Source: Pusillimonas minor (GTDB taxonomy: Bacteria; Pseudomonadota; Gammaproteobacteria; Burkholderiales; Burkholderiaceae_B). From it: a stretch of DNA of 64,000 nt. Each line of letters starts with the position of its first letter. Position 1 is the first letter of the stretch. The stretch lies in the NCBI RefSeq assembly GCF_014237865.1, contig NZ_JACJUU010000004.1, positions 62,001 through 126,000 on the forward strand. Reading direction: 5' to 3'. Position numbers and translations under genes: made by a program. The notes under the pieces are model-generated. The model saw only the letters and a list, made by a program, of their open reading frames with translations, ran no database searches and was not told where the DNA came from. Positions 18,451-27,675 of the stretch are shown in pieces.

Positions 18451-19209
18451 TCAGCGGGGGGCCAGGCGTGTTGCGCCGTCAAGGCGGATGACTTCACCGT
18501 TAAGGTAGCGGTTGCCAATAATGTGGCTGGCCAGGTCGGCAAACTCGGCCGGCTGCCCCAGACGGTTCGGGAACGGAATCGAGCTGGCCAGCGAGGCCTG
18601 GACTTCGGGGCTGGCGGTGTAGAGCAGCGGGGTCAGGAAAATGCCGGGGGCAATCGACATGACCCGTACGCCAAATTGCGCGAATTCGCGCGCCAGCTGA
18701 ATCGTCAATGACACCAGGCCGCCCTTCGAAGCCGCGTAGGCCGCCTGACCGATCTGGCCTTCGTAGGCTGCGACCGATGTGGTGAACAAGATAACGCCAC
18801 GCTCTTCGCCGATGGGGTCGCTGGCGATCATGTCGGCCGCCGCGAGGCGGGTCATGTTGAAGCTGCCCACCAGGTTCAGGTTGATGACTTTGGTGAAGTC
18901 TTCGAGGGGCATGGGCCCGCTTTTCCCGACCACGCGTTTGCCTGTGCCGGCGCCGGCACAGTTGACCAGCACGCGCGCAACGCCGTGCTTTGCGCGGGCC
19001 TGGGCAATAGCGTCTTGCGCGCTGTCGGGGCTGGTGACGTCGCATTCTATAGCCAGGCCACCGATGCGTGTGGCCACGTCGCGGGCGCGATCCATTTGAA
19101 TATCAAGAATGGCCACCTTGGCGCCCTGGGCGGTCAGGCGCTCGGCCGTGGCTTCACCCAGGCCGGACGCGCCGCCGGTGATGATGACGGGGGTATCTTT
19201 CATGTCCAT
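18451..19209 (-). CDS. Short-chain 3-hydroxyacyl-CoA dehydrogenase
   Basis: NAD-dependent short-chain dehydrogenase of 252 residues. The Rossmann motif TGGASGLG is at 11-18 and an Asp at 35 (ILDIQ) favours NAD over NADP. The catalytic Ser144, Tyr157 and Lys161 are in TSVAAYEG and AAYAASKGG. It resembles type II 3-hydroxyacyl-CoA dehydrogenases. In this operon it would oxidise the 3-hydroxy-3-arylpropanoyl-CoA made by the hydratase to the beta-keto form. Confidence 0.87.
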   Translation of the reverse strand: MDMKDTPVIITGGASGLGEATAERLTAQGAKVAILDIQMDRARDVATRIGGLAIECDVTSPDSAQDAIAQARAKHGVARVLVNCAGAGTGKRVVGKSGPMPLEDFTKVINLNLVGSFNMTRLAAADMIASDPIGEERGVILFTTSVAAYEGQIGQAAYAASKGGLVSLTIQLAREFAQFGVRVMSIAPGIFLTPLLYTASPEVQASLASSIPFPNRLGQPAEFADLASHIIGNRYLNGEVIRLDGATRLAPR

Positions 19210-19220
19210 GTTTCAGTTCC

Positions 19221-20150
19221 TTAGCAGCAGCCGTCTTGTGTAGGGGGCTTGAGGCGCGCATAGCGGCCATACACCGGGTCTTTGTCCAGGCCCAGCAGGC
19301 GTACGGCGTTGTCGCGCAAAATAAGCGGCTTGACTTCGTCGCGGATGCCGATTTTGTCGAAATCTTCGAGCCAGCGGTCGGGCGTCATGACGGGGAAGTC
19401 GGAGCCGAACAGCATTTTGTCTTTCAGGATGGTGTTGGCGTATTGGACCAGAATGGGCGGGAAGTATTTGGGCGACCAGCCGGACAGGTCGATATATACC
19501 TGAGGCTTGTGTGTGGCCACGGCCAGTGCATTTTCTTGCCACGGGAACGATGGGTGGGCAATGACAATGGGCATGTCGGGGAAGTCGACCGCGACATCGT
19601 CAAGGAACATGGGGTCGGAGTACTTTAAACGTACGCCGCCACCGCCGCGCATGCGCGCGCCAACGCCTGTTTGGCCGCTGTGGAAAATAGCGGGTAGGCC
19701 GGCTTCGGCGATAACTTCGTACAAGTCGTAGGCGGCGCGGTCGTTGGGGTAGAACTCTTGTGCCGATGGGTGAAACTTGAAGCCGCGAATGCCAAATTCG
19801 TTGATCAGGCGGCGGGCTTCGCGGGCACCCATTTTGCCGCGCATCGGGTCGATACTGGCAAACGGGATAAGCACGTCTTTGTGCTTGGCCGTTTCTTCGG
19901 CGACTTCTTCGTTCGAGATGCGGACTTGACCGTTGGCCCGTTCGGTGTCGACCGTGAAAATGACCGCCATCATGTTGCGTTCACGGTAGTAGGCAGCCGT
20001 TTCTGCGATGGTGGGGCGGGGCATTTTTTCTTTGAAGTACTCGGCCATGGCCTTGTCGAAGGCAATGGCCACTTCGTCGGGCGGGTTGCGGGTCGAGACG
20101 GTTGCGTGGATGTGGATATCGATCGCAACGAGGGGCTTCTGCTCGGTCAT
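19221..20150 (-). CDS. Amidohydrolase-family metal-dependent hydrolase
   Basis: TIM-barrel amidohydrolase of the COG2159 type, 309 residues. Metal-binding residues can be seen: DIHIHA (His 13 and 15), GFKFHPS, AIFHSGQTG, VIAHPS and GSDFP. In hydroxycinnamate clusters of the beta-oxidative kind (as I recall, CouO of Rhodococcus jostii) an enzyme of this superfamily splits the aryl-beta-ketoacyl-CoA to the aromatic acid and acetyl-CoA. The operon has no thiolase, so I infer the same here. An ordinary decarboxylase role (ACMSD/LigW-like) is the alternative. Confidence 0.8.
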   Translation of the reverse strand: MTEQKPLVAIDIHIHATVSTRNPPDEVAIAFDKAMAEYFKEKMPRPTIAETAAYYRERNMMAVIFTVDTERANGQVRISNEEVAEETAKHKDVLIPFASIDPMRGKMGAREARRLINEFGIRGFKFHPSAQEFYPNDRAAYDLYEVIAEAGLPAIFHSGQTGVGARMRGGGGVRLKYSDPMFLDDVAVDFPDMPIVIAHPSFPWQENALAVATHKPQVYIDLSGWSPKYFPPILVQYANTILKDKMLFGSDFPVMTPDRWLEDFDKIGIRDEVKPLILRDNAVRLLGLDKDPVYGRYARLKPPTQDGCC

Positions 20151-20161
20151 ACAGCGTCCTT

Positions 20162-22033
20162 TCAGGCAGTTACAGAATGAGGTTGGGCCAGCATGACCTG
20201 ATCGTCGTCAGGTTGCGTGGCGTAAAGTTTTTCGACCAGCGCGGCGCGGGTTTTCAGCATGGTGCGCTGGTTGATCGAGCCCTTGTCGGTCATTTCGCCC
20301 AGCTCCATAAGGGCCGGGTCGCGCAGCAGCAGCGCCCGCACAACCCGGTTCGAGCTGCCCGTGCCTTGTGCGGCAAGCTGGTTCAGCAGGTTTTGGGCCC
20401 AGGCTTTGACGTCGGGATTGGTGGCAATTTCGGCCAGTGGTGCGCCTTCGGTCAGGGCGGGTGACAGCGCTGTGGCGGTGGGCAAGAGCAATATCATCAT
20501 GCCCAGCTCGTCGCGGTCGTGGCCGGTAATGACGGCGTCGTGAATGTACGGTGCGCCGGCCGCGATGATTTGCGAACGCATGGCCCCGACATTGACCCAG
20601 GTGCCGCTGATCAGCTTGAAGTCTTCGGCAATGCGGCCATTGAAACGCAGGCCGGCGCTGGGGTTTTGGTCGTCGATCATGATGGCGGCATCGCCGCTGC
20701 AGAAGAATCCTTCTTCATCGAAACTTTCGGCGGTCAGGTCGGGCTGACGCCAGTAACCCGGCGTGATGTTGGGGCCACGGTAGCGAACTTCGGTTTTGTC
20801 GCCGCAAGGCGCCAGTTTTACATCGCACCCGGGTGCCGGGATGCCAATAACGCCGGCTTGCCAGTTGGGGACGTGCGCCGAAATGGCAAAGGGCGCGCTT
20901 TCGGTCATGCCCAGGCCAGTGGTCATGGGGATACGGGCGCCCACGGTTTGAATGGCCAGTTCGTCGATGGTTTTTTTAAGCGGTGCAGGCAGTGCAGCGC
21001 CGCACGGGAAGATAAGCCGCATTTTGCGGAAGAAGCATTCGCGCAGTACCGGGTCGCGTTTCATTTCGTGGGCCAGTACTTCAAGCCCCTTGGGTACCGA
21101 GTAATACATGGTCGACGGGACTTCGCGCAGGTTGCGCAGTGTTTCAACCATGCCTTCGGGCGTGGGCTTGCCTTCGTCGATGTACATGGTGCCGCCGTTG
21201 TAAATGACGACGCCAATGTTGTTGTTGCCGGCGGCCGTGTGGTGCCAGGGCATCCAGTCGACCAGTACCGGGACTTCTTCACGCAGGAAGGGGTAGCACT
21301 GCAGCAGCATTTGCTGGTTGCTGGTGACCATGCGCTGGGTGTTGATAACCGCTTTGGGCAGCTTGGTCGAGCCCGAGGTAAACAGGAATTTGGCGATGGT
21401 GTCGCCGGTAATGGCCTGATGCGCGGTGTCGACCTGGTCGGTGACGTCGGTGGCTTCAAGCGCACTGAAGGGTGTGCATGTGCGCCCGTCGATGCTGCCT
21501 TCGACGAAAATCAGTTCAACGTTTTCGGGGATGGCAATTTTAATGGCGTGTTCGTAGCGGGCGGCATCGTAGGCAAAAACAGCGCCGGGCGTGAGCAGGT
21601 CGGCGGCATGACGGACGCGTTCGGCGCTTTTTGACAGCAGGGAATAGGCCGGCGAAATAGGCGCGAACGGGATGCCGACGTGCTGTGCAGCCAACGCCAG
21701 CAGGCCATGTTCGATGCTGTTCTCAGACAAAATCATGAGCGGCCGTTCGGCGCTAAGGCCACGGTTGATCAGGGCCTGCCCCAGATGCTGCATGCGTTTC
21801 ACAGCGTCTTTGTAAGTTAAGTGGCGCCACTGGCCTTGCCTGTCGCGCTGCGCCAGCAAGGTGGCGTCGGGGCGCTCGGCAGCCCAGTGCAGCAGGGGTT
21901 CGGTATAGCAGCGCGGGTAATCTTGCAGCGGGTCGGTGCTGCGCATAATCGAGCTGCCATCGGGGCGTTGCTCGAGGCTGGCTTCGTGGGGGCCCAACGA
22001 AAGGGCGCGAAATGCGGCGTTATCTGTGGTCAT
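20162..22033 (-). CDS. Feruloyl-CoA-synthetase-like aryl-CoA ligase
   Basis: AMP-forming acyl-CoA ligase of 623 residues. The adenylate loop reads FTSGSTKLPKAVINT, a form typical of feruloyl-CoA synthases; TTGLGMTESAPFA and FCSGDAAIMIDD complete the core motifs. Length and N-terminus (SLGPHEASLEQRPDGSSIMRS) also fit that family. It would activate ferulate, p-coumarate or caffeate to CoA thioesters at the cost of ATP. It lies between the hydratase and amidohydrolase genes in one operon. Confidence 0.88.
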   Translation of the reverse strand: MTTDNAAFRALSLGPHEASLEQRPDGSSIMRSTDPLQDYPRCYTEPLLHWAAERPDATLLAQRDRQGQWRHLTYKDAVKRMQHLGQALINRGLSAERPLMILSENSIEHGLLALAAQHVGIPFAPISPAYSLLSKSAERVRHAADLLTPGAVFAYDAARYEHAIKIAIPENVELIFVEGSIDGRTCTPFSALEATDVTDQVDTAHQAITGDTIAKFLFTSGSTKLPKAVINTQRMVTSNQQMLLQCYPFLREEVPVLVDWMPWHHTAAGNNNIGVVIYNGGTMYIDEGKPTPEGMVETLRNLREVPSTMYYSVPKGLEVLAHEMKRDPVLRECFFRKMRLIFPCGAALPAPLKKTIDELAIQTVGARIPMTTGLGMTESAPFAISAHVPNWQAGVIGIPAPGCDVKLAPCGDKTEVRYRGPNITPGYWRQPDLTAESFDEEGFFCSGDAAIMIDDQNPSAGLRFNGRIAEDFKLISGTWVNVGAMRSQIIAAGAPYIHDAVITGHDRDELGMMILLLPTATALSPALTEGAPLAEIATNPDVKAWAQNLLNQLAAQGTGSSNRVVRALLLRDPALMELGEMTDKGSINQRTMLKTRAALVEKLYATQPDDDQVMLAQPHSVTA

Positions 22034-22053
22034 GGTTTGTCTCCTTGTCCTGC

Positions 22054-22842
22054 TTAACCCAGGCTTACTTTGGCGGCGCGTTTTTCAAGAAAAGCATTGA
22101 CGCGCTCTTTGGCCTCTGGGGCGCCCTGCGTAATCGAGGCCATCAGGGCCTCGGTGAACAGCCCATGCGACATGGGTTGTTCAGCAATCAGGGGTAAAGC
22201 ATTCATGATAGCGAAATTTGAAAGGGGTGCGTTGCCGGCTATTTTGCGGGCAAGTTCGCGCGCCTTTTCCATGGCCTGACCTTGGGGTGTGACGTAGTGG
22301 GTCAGGTTGATGGCCAGGCCTTCTTTGGCATCCAGTACATGCCCGGTCAGCATCATTTCGGTCACGCGTGAAAAGCCGATGAGCTTGGAGACGCGTACCG
22401 ACCCGCCACCGCCCAGGAAAATACCGCGCTGGCCTTCGGGCAAGCCAAAGTATGTGGTGTCGTCGGCGACGCGCACATGGGCGGCCGAGGCCAGTTCAAG
22501 CCCGCCGCCCACCACTGCACCTTGCATGACGCAAATGACCGGGAAGCGGCCAAACTGGATTTTCGAGAACGCTTCGTACCACTTGAAGGAGTGCTGCACG
22601 CCCTCGGCAGTCGTCGTTTCAGACAGTTCGGACAGGTCGAGGCCGGCGCAAAAATGCACGCCTTCGCCGGCCAGAATGGCGACGCGAACCGTGTCGGGCA
22701 GGTTTTCGAAGGCCTGGCGTAACTGTTCGACAACGCGCAGGCTCAGGGCATTGCGCTTTTCGGGGCGGTTCAGGGTAAGCGTGGCGATGTCGTCTTCGAC
22801 CTGGACCTTGACCAGAATTTCGGGGTTGGTGTTTTGAGTCAT
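22054..22842 (-). CDS. Enoyl-CoA hydratase/isomerase family protein (probable hydroxycinnamoyl-CoA hydratase)
   Basis: Crotonase-fold protein of 262 residues from the ATG at 22842, which has AAAGGAA about 7 nt upstream; a longer frame runs into livF. Oxyanion-hole glycines are in CAGLDL and GGGLELAS. Both catalytic glutamates of true hydratases are present: Glu116 (GGGLELAS) and Glu136 (FGLPEGQRG). The hydroxycinnamoyl-CoA hydratase-lyases that release vanillin lack the first. I therefore expect hydration only, feeding the dehydrogenase at 18451. Confidence 0.86.
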   Translation of the reverse strand: MTQNTNPEILVKVQVEDDIATLTLNRPEKRNALSLRVVEQLRQAFENLPDTVRVAILAGEGVHFCAGLDLSELSETTTAEGVQHSFKWYEAFSKIQFGRFPVICVMQGAVVGGGLELASAAHVRVADDTTYFGLPEGQRGIFLGGGGSVRVSKLIGFSRVTEMMLTGHVLDAKEGLAINLTHYVTPQGQAMEKARELARKIAGNAPLSNFAIMNALPLIAEQPMSHGLFTEALMASITQGAPEAKERVNAFLEKRAAKVSLG

Positions 22843-22864
22843 GAGTATTTCCTTTAAATTGGGT

Positions 22865-23623
22865 TTACGCCGTGACGGGCGCGGTATTCTTTGAGGCAGA
22901 GATGCCCAGATAGCTTTCGGCGATTTTCGGGTTCTCGGCCAGCGCGCCGGCTTCGCCTTCCAGCACAATACGTCCGTTCTCTAATACGTAGCCATAGTTG
23001 GCCAACCGAAGCGCGGCGCGGGCGTTTTGTTCAATCAGCAAGGTCGAGACGCCGTGTCCGCGCAGGCTGCCGACCACTTCAAGTACTTCTTTGACGATTC
23101 GCGGCGCCAGGCCCAGGCTGGGTTCGTCGAGCATGAGCAACCGGGGTTTGCCCATGAGTGCGCGGCCTACGGCCAGCATCTGGCGTTCGCCGCCCGACAG
23201 CGTGCCGGCCAACTGGCTGGCGCGTTCGGCAAGTCGCGGAAACAGCGAAAACACCCAGTCCAGCTGATCCATGGGTTGGCTTTCGCGCGCGCGGTGGCGT
23301 CGGAAGCTGCCCAGTTGCAGGTTGTCGAGTACGGTCATGTCGGCAAACAGGGCGCGCTGTTCGGGTACCAGCGACATGCCGCCCATGACTCGTGCTTCGA
23401 CGTTTTTACGGGCTAAAGACTGGCCTTCGAAGCGGACATCGCCAGTGCTGCGGATGACGCCCATGATGGCATTGAGCAAGGTAGATTTGCCGGCCCCGTT
23501 CGGGCCGATGACCGTCACGATGCTGCCATGCGGCACATTTAACGACACCTCGTGCAGGGCCGTGACCTTGCCGTAGCCGGCGCTGAAGTTGCTGATTTCA
23601 AGAATGGGGGCAGCAGTGTTCAT
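22865..23623 (-). CDS. livF: Branched-chain-type ABC importer ATPase LivF
   Basis: ATP-binding subunit of 252 residues with Walker A GPNGAGKST, signature LSGGERQML and Walker B LLMLDEPSLGL. It partners the ATPase half of the livM-livG fusion just upstream, overlapping it by 4 nt (ATGA). Liv-type importers take up amino acids and also aromatic acids; the operon context favours hydroxycinnamates. Confidence 0.92.
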   Translation of the reverse strand: MNTAAPILEISNFSAGYGKVTALHEVSLNVPHGSIVTVIGPNGAGKSTLLNAIMGVIRSTGDVRFEGQSLARKNVEARVMGGMSLVPEQRALFADMTVLDNLQLGSFRRHRARESQPMDQLDWVFSLFPRLAERASQLAGTLSGGERQMLAVGRALMGKPRLLMLDEPSLGLAPRIVKEVLEVVGSLRGHGVSTLLIEQNARAALRLANYGYVLENGRIVLEGEAGALAENPKIAESYLGISASKNTAPVTA

Positions 23624-25374
23624 TCGACACCCCCAAGATAGGCTTCAAGGACGGCAGGGTTGGTCTGGATGGTGGCCGGCGGGCCTTCGGCAATTTTCTG
23701 GCCAAACACCATCACCACAATATGGTCGGTTAACTGCATGACAAACTCCATGTCGTGCTCCACGATCAAGATACCCATTCCCTCATCGCGCAGACTGGAC
23801 AGCAGCTGGGCCAGCGCTTCCTTTTCGAAGGCGCGCAGGCCTGCCGCCGGCTCGTCGAGCAGCAACAGCACCGGGTCGCAACACAGGGCACGTGCAATTT
23901 CAAGCAAGCGCTGCTGGCCCAAGGCCAGGTTACCCGCTTCGGTGTACATGTGTTCCTCAAGCCCCACGCGCTTCAGGGCATGGGCGGCCTCTTGAAGAAT
24001 CGAAGCTTCGGTACGCCGGTCGGTGTGCAAAGTGGCAGACACTACACCGACATCGGCCCGCAGATGAGCCCCCAAGGCGACGTTGTCGAGCACCGTCATG
24101 TTGGGAATTAATTTGACGTGCTGAAATGTGCGGGCCACGCCCATCGCGGCAATGTCGCGCGAGGTTTGAGTCTCGATGCGTTGCCCCATGAACGACACGG
24201 TACCGTCGTTGGCGTGCAGCAGGCCGGTGACCAAATTGAACGTGGTCGATTTGCCGGCGCCATTGGGGCCGATCAGGCCGACGACCTCGCCGGCTTTGAC
24301 CTGAAAGCTGACGTTGTCGACCGCAACCAGGCCGCCGAAGGTTTTGCGAACCCCCTGGACGTCGAGCAGTGCGGTACCTTTGGCCGTGGGCGCCCGGCGT
24401 GGCAGGGCAGGGGCCGTTGCCAGCGGGGGTGGTGTTTTGCGTGGCAACAGACGTGTTATCCAGGGCCACATGCCATCGGGGGCGAAGCGCAACAACAAGA
24501 TCAAAATCAGGCCAAAGACGAGCCATTCGAAGTTGCCGGCCGTGCCGAACAGGGCAGGCATGAGCACTTGCAACTGGTCTTGGAGCAGCTTGACCACGCC
24601 GGCACCCAGGATGGCGCCCCACACGCTGCCGATCCCGCCGACAACCAGCATGATCACGTATTCAAGACTGAAGGTCAGCCCGAAAGGTGTGGGGTTGATG
24701 GCGCGTTGCAGGTGGGCAAACAGCCAGCCCGAGACCGAGGCAAACAGCGCGGCGATGACAAAGATGAGGATCTTCATGCGGGCCGTGTTCACGCCCATCG
24801 ATTCGGCCATTTGCACGCCGCCCTTCAAGGCACGGATGGCGCGCCCGGGACGGGAGTTCAGCAGGTTGAGCATGGCCCAGCAACCGATAGCCAGGCAGGC
24901 CCAGATCAGCCAGTACATGGCGCGACCGTTGTCCAGGTCCCATCCAAACAAGGGTATGGAAGGCAGGTTGGCAATACCGTCGTACTTGCCCAGCCCTTCG
25001 ACGCTGCCGAACAGGTAATACAGGGCAATACTCCAGGCAATGGTGGCCAGCGGCAGGTAGTGGCCCGACATGCGCAACGTAATGGCGCCAATGATGTAGG
25101 CGCTGCCGCCGGTAATAAGCAAGCCGGCAAGCAGTGTCAACCAGGGCGAAAAGCCGTACTGGGTGGTGAGTACGGCCGTGGCATAGGCGCCGATGCCCAC
25201 AAACGCGGCCTGGCCAAACGATGTCAGGCCGCCTATGCCGGTAAGCAACACCAGGCCGACGACGACCAGGGCATACAGGCCGATGTAATTGGCTTGTGTG
25301 ATCCAGAAGTCGGGGACGGGCAGGAAGGGTACGCTGGCGATGAGCAGCCAGATCAACAGGGTAAGGCGGTTCAT
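23620..25374 (-). CDS. ABC importer permease-ATPase fusion (LivM-LivG)
   Basis: One reading frame of 584 residues joins a LivM permease (residues about 1-320, some 9-10 membrane segments, GGLTSFGQAAFVGIGAYA) to a LivG ATPase (about 345-584, GPNGAGKST, LALGQQRLLEIARAL, LLLLDEPAAGL) through a Pro/Ala linker. I start it at the ATG at 25374, which overlaps the livH stop by one base (TAATG) and has GAGGAGG 8-9 nt upstream; a 14-codon extension into livH is unlikely. Such fusions occur in Proteobacteria and fix the ratio of permease to ATPase. Confidence 0.92.
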   Translation of the reverse strand: MNRLTLLIWLLIASVPFLPVPDFWITQANYIGLYALVVVGLVLLTGIGGLTSFGQAAFVGIGAYATAVLTTQYGFSPWLTLLAGLLITGGSAYIIGAITLRMSGHYLPLATIAWSIALYYLFGSVEGLGKYDGIANLPSIPLFGWDLDNGRAMYWLIWACLAIGCWAMLNLLNSRPGRAIRALKGGVQMAESMGVNTARMKILIFVIAALFASVSGWLFAHLQRAINPTPFGLTFSLEYVIMLVVGGIGSVWGAILGAGVVKLLQDQLQVLMPALFGTAGNFEWLVFGLILILLLRFAPDGMWPWITRLLPRKTPPPLATAPALPRRAPTAKGTALLDVQGVRKTFGGLVAVDNVSFQVKAGEVVGLIGPNGAGKSTTFNLVTGLLHANDGTVSFMGQRIETQTSRDIAAMGVARTFQHVKLIPNMTVLDNVALGAHLRADVGVVSATLHTDRRTEASILQEAAHALKRVGLEEHMYTEAGNLALGQQRLLEIARALCCDPVLLLLDEPAAGLRAFEKEALAQLLSSLRDEGMGILIVEHDMEFVMQLTDHIVVMVFGQKIAEGPPATIQTNPAVLEAYLGGVE

Positions 25375-26414
25375 TAGTGATCCTCCTCGTGAGTACCGCT
25401 GCGCAGCGACAGCCACAGCAGCACGGGGACGACCAGCAGGAAGACAATGGCTTCTTTATACGCACTGGCCTTGAACGACGAGAATGATTCGACGATCCCG
25501 ATGCCCAGTGCGCCGACGAGTGTCATGGGGTAGCTGACCAGCCCGCCGAAAATCGAGGCGACGAAGCCTTTAAGGCCAATGAGCAGACCCGAGTCGTAAT
25601 AGATGGTGACGATGGGGGCAATGAGCATGCCGCACAGCGCGCCGATAAAGGCGGCGATGGTGAAGGACAGCTTGCCCGAAAACGACACTGAAATGGCCAG
25701 CAACCGCGCGCCGACGTTGTTTGAAGCGGCGGCGCGCAGCGCCTTGCCCCACAGCGTGCGGTTAAATACCACCGCCAGTGCGATGATCAGCAAGGTGGTG
25801 ACGGCCACCACAATGACGTTCTGGCCATTCATGCGCAGCCAGCCCAGGCTGATAGAGCCATCCCAGAACACCGGCGTACGGTAGCCTTCGACGCCGAAGA
25901 AAATAAGGGAAAAGCTGACCAGCACAAAGTGGATGCCCACCGACACAATAAGCAGAACCAAAATGCTGGCATTGGCCATGGGCTGATACACCAGTCGGTA
26001 AATAAGCGGGCCCAGGGCGGTTACGATGATCAGGGCAATAAGACACTGAAAGAAGAACGGGAGCTGGCTGGATGCCGCCCACACGGTAAGCGCGGCCAAG
26101 GCCAGCGGGGCAACCACGTTTGTCAGCGCAATTCGCCCGATCTGACGGTAGTCGCGGTCGCGGTGGGCTTCGAGGGCGTCGAACAGGCCGGCCAGCAGGG
26201 CCATGCCAACCAGCAGCCACACCGTGCCAGGGACTTTGCCCGTGTTGAGCCAGGCCAAAGACAAGGCGCCATAGACGACGAACTCGCCTTGCGCAAAAAA
26301 CATGACGCGCGAGACGGCAAAGACCAGGACCAGCGCCATACCGAGCAGCGCATAGATGGCGCCCGTCGTGATGCCGTCCTGAATCAGAATCGCGCTGATT
26401 TGGAAGGAGTTCAT
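25374..26414 (-). CDS. livH: Branched-chain-type ABC importer permease LivH
   Basis: Inner-membrane permease of 346 residues, about 8-9 hydrophobic segments; GLKGFVASIFGGLVSYPMTL near the end is the conserved LivH coupling region. The loop near residues 80-92 (EAHRDRDYRQIGR) is longer than usual. AAGGAG lies just before the ATG (aaGGAGttcATG). A strong hairpin separates it from livK upstream. Confidence 0.92.
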   Translation of the reverse strand: MNSFQISAILIQDGITTGAIYALLGMALVLVFAVSRVMFFAQGEFVVYGALSLAWLNTGKVPGTVWLLVGMALLAGLFDALEAHRDRDYRQIGRIALTNVVAPLALAALTVWAASSQLPFFFQCLIALIIVTALGPLIYRLVYQPMANASILVLLIVSVGIHFVLVSFSLIFFGVEGYRTPVFWDGSISLGWLRMNGQNVIVVAVTTLLIIALAVVFNRTLWGKALRAAASNNVGARLLAISVSFSGKLSFTIAAFIGALCGMLIAPIVTIYYDSGLLIGLKGFVASIFGGLVSYPMTLVGALGIGIVESFSSFKASAYKEAIVFLLVVPVLLWLSLRSGTHEEDH

Positions 26415-26444
26415 GGTGATACCAGGGAGGATGTTGCCGAAACA

Positions 26445-26473
26445 CCCCGCACAACCCAGTGGGTTGTGCGGGG
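26445..26473 (-). terminator. Stem-loop between livK and livH
   Basis: Perfect 13-bp stem (CCCCGCACAACCC pairing with 26461-26473) with a 3-nt loop, 26 nt beyond the livK stop in the direction of transcription. There is no T-run, so it is more likely an attenuator or 3' RNA stabiliser that lets the binding protein be made in excess over the membrane subunits. Confidence 0.75.
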
Positions 26474-26498
26474 CCAGAGGACGTGCAAGCCTGGGGTT

Positions 26499-27632
26499 TT
26501 AGTTGGACAGTTTCCAGTCGTTGCCGTTGGGTGTAATGATGACCCGGGCGTCGGGCCCAAAGCCCCAGTGATCTTGCGGGGTGTACTTGAGCATACCCTT
26601 GGTGGTGGCAATTTCGCCGTAGTTTTCAAGTGCGTCGCGCAGCGCCGTGCGGAACTCGGGTGTGCCGGGCTTGGCGGTTTTAAGCGCCACTGGTACGACT
26701 TTTTCCAGGATCAGGGCAAAGTCGTAAACGTGGGCGGCAAACTGGGTGCGGGTGCCGGCGCCGAATTTGTCTTCGTAGGTTTTCACGAATTTGACGGCGT
26801 TGGCCTTGCCGGGATGGCTGTCGGGCAGCTGTTCGGCAACTTGCTCGGGGCCGGAGCTGACCAGGGCACCCTGGGCGTCTTTGCCGGCAAGGCGCAGGAA
26901 GTCGGGCGAGACTGACGCGGCGGTATGATAGATTTTGCCTTGGTAGCCACGCTCTTTTAGTGCTTTTTGGGGCAGGGCGGCACCGCCACCTACGGCAACT
27001 ACCACGACGGCGTCTGGGTTGCCGGCAACAACGCTCAGGGCCTGGCCGGCGACGCTGTTGTCAGCGCGGGTAAAACGCTCGATGGTGGTCAGCTTGATAC
27101 CGGCCGCCTCGGCCTTTTCTTTGAAAGCCTGCAGGTACGATTCGCCGTAGGCGTCAGACAGCCCCAGGAAGGCGAGTGTTTTAACGCCGTTGGCTTTCAT
27201 GTGTTCAAGCAAGCCGTCGGTGTAGTATTTGGCGTGCATCACGACGCGAAATGTCCAGTAGTCTTTGCCTTCGGGCAGCTCGGCCGGGGCCGGCGACAAC
27301 TGGGGTACTTTGGCTTCGTTGGCTACCTGGGCCAGGGCGATGGTTGCCGGTGTGTTGGCGGCGCCTACCATCAGGTCAACCTTGTCTTCTACAAAGCGCC
27401 AGCCGTTTTTTGTGGCTGCGGTCGGGTCGCCGGCATCGTCCAGAATGGTAACCACAAGCTTTTCGCCGGCAATTTCGGCAGGCCACAATGTGGTGGCATT
27501 GCGTACAGGTACGCCCAACGATGCGCCGGGACCCGTGAGCGAGGTGCTGACGCCGATGGTGATGTCGGCCAAAGCGGCCTGCGACATGAATGCCGAGGCA
27601 AGGGCAACCGCGACTGCGCTTTTGAGTTTCAT
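26499..27632 (-). CDS. livK: ABC importer periplasmic binding protein, LivK type
   Basis: Solute-binding protein of 377 residues. The ATG at 27632 is chosen because AGGAGA lies 6 nt upstream and it gives a clean signal peptide (MKLKSAVAVALASAFMSQAALA, then DITIG). The mature part is a type I periplasmic binding fold: IGVSTSLTGPGASLG at the N-terminus, ILDDAGDPTAATKNGWRFVE and GLSDAYGESY later. It opens the operon livK-livH-livMG-livF-hydratase-ligase-amidohydrolase-dehydrogenase-acyl-CoA dehydrogenase. Ligand inferred as an aromatic acid. Confidence 0.92.
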   Translation of the reverse strand: MKLKSAVAVALASAFMSQAALADITIGVSTSLTGPGASLGVPVRNATTLWPAEIAGEKLVVTILDDAGDPTAATKNGWRFVEDKVDLMVGAANTPATIALAQVANEAKVPQLSPAPAELPEGKDYWTFRVVMHAKYYTDGLLEHMKANGVKTLAFLGLSDAYGESYLQAFKEKAEAAGIKLTTIERFTRADNSVAGQALSVVAGNPDAVVVVAVGGGAALPQKALKERGYQGKIYHTAASVSPDFLRLAGKDAQGALVSSGPEQVAEQLPDSHPGKANAVKFVKTYEDKFGAGTRTQFAAHVYDFALILEKVVPVALKTAKPGTPEFRTALRDALENYGEIATTKGMLKYTPQDHWGFGPDARVIITPNGNDWKLSN

Positions 27633-27675
27633 GGTTTGTCTCCTGATGCTGTTTTTATGTGGGTAAAGCAGGTAT

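Noticed and set aside
20519-21634. 371-codon open frame antisense to the aryl-CoA ligase
   Set aside because: Complement of a strongly supported gene; composition typical of antisense shadow frames.
24118-25377. 419-codon open frame antisense to the livM-livG fusion
   Set aside because: Shadow of a clear ABC transporter gene; low-complexity Gln/Gly/Asp-rich translation.
25929-26915. 328-codon open frame antisense to livH and livK
   Set aside because: It spans the intergenic hairpin and two real genes on the opposite strand.
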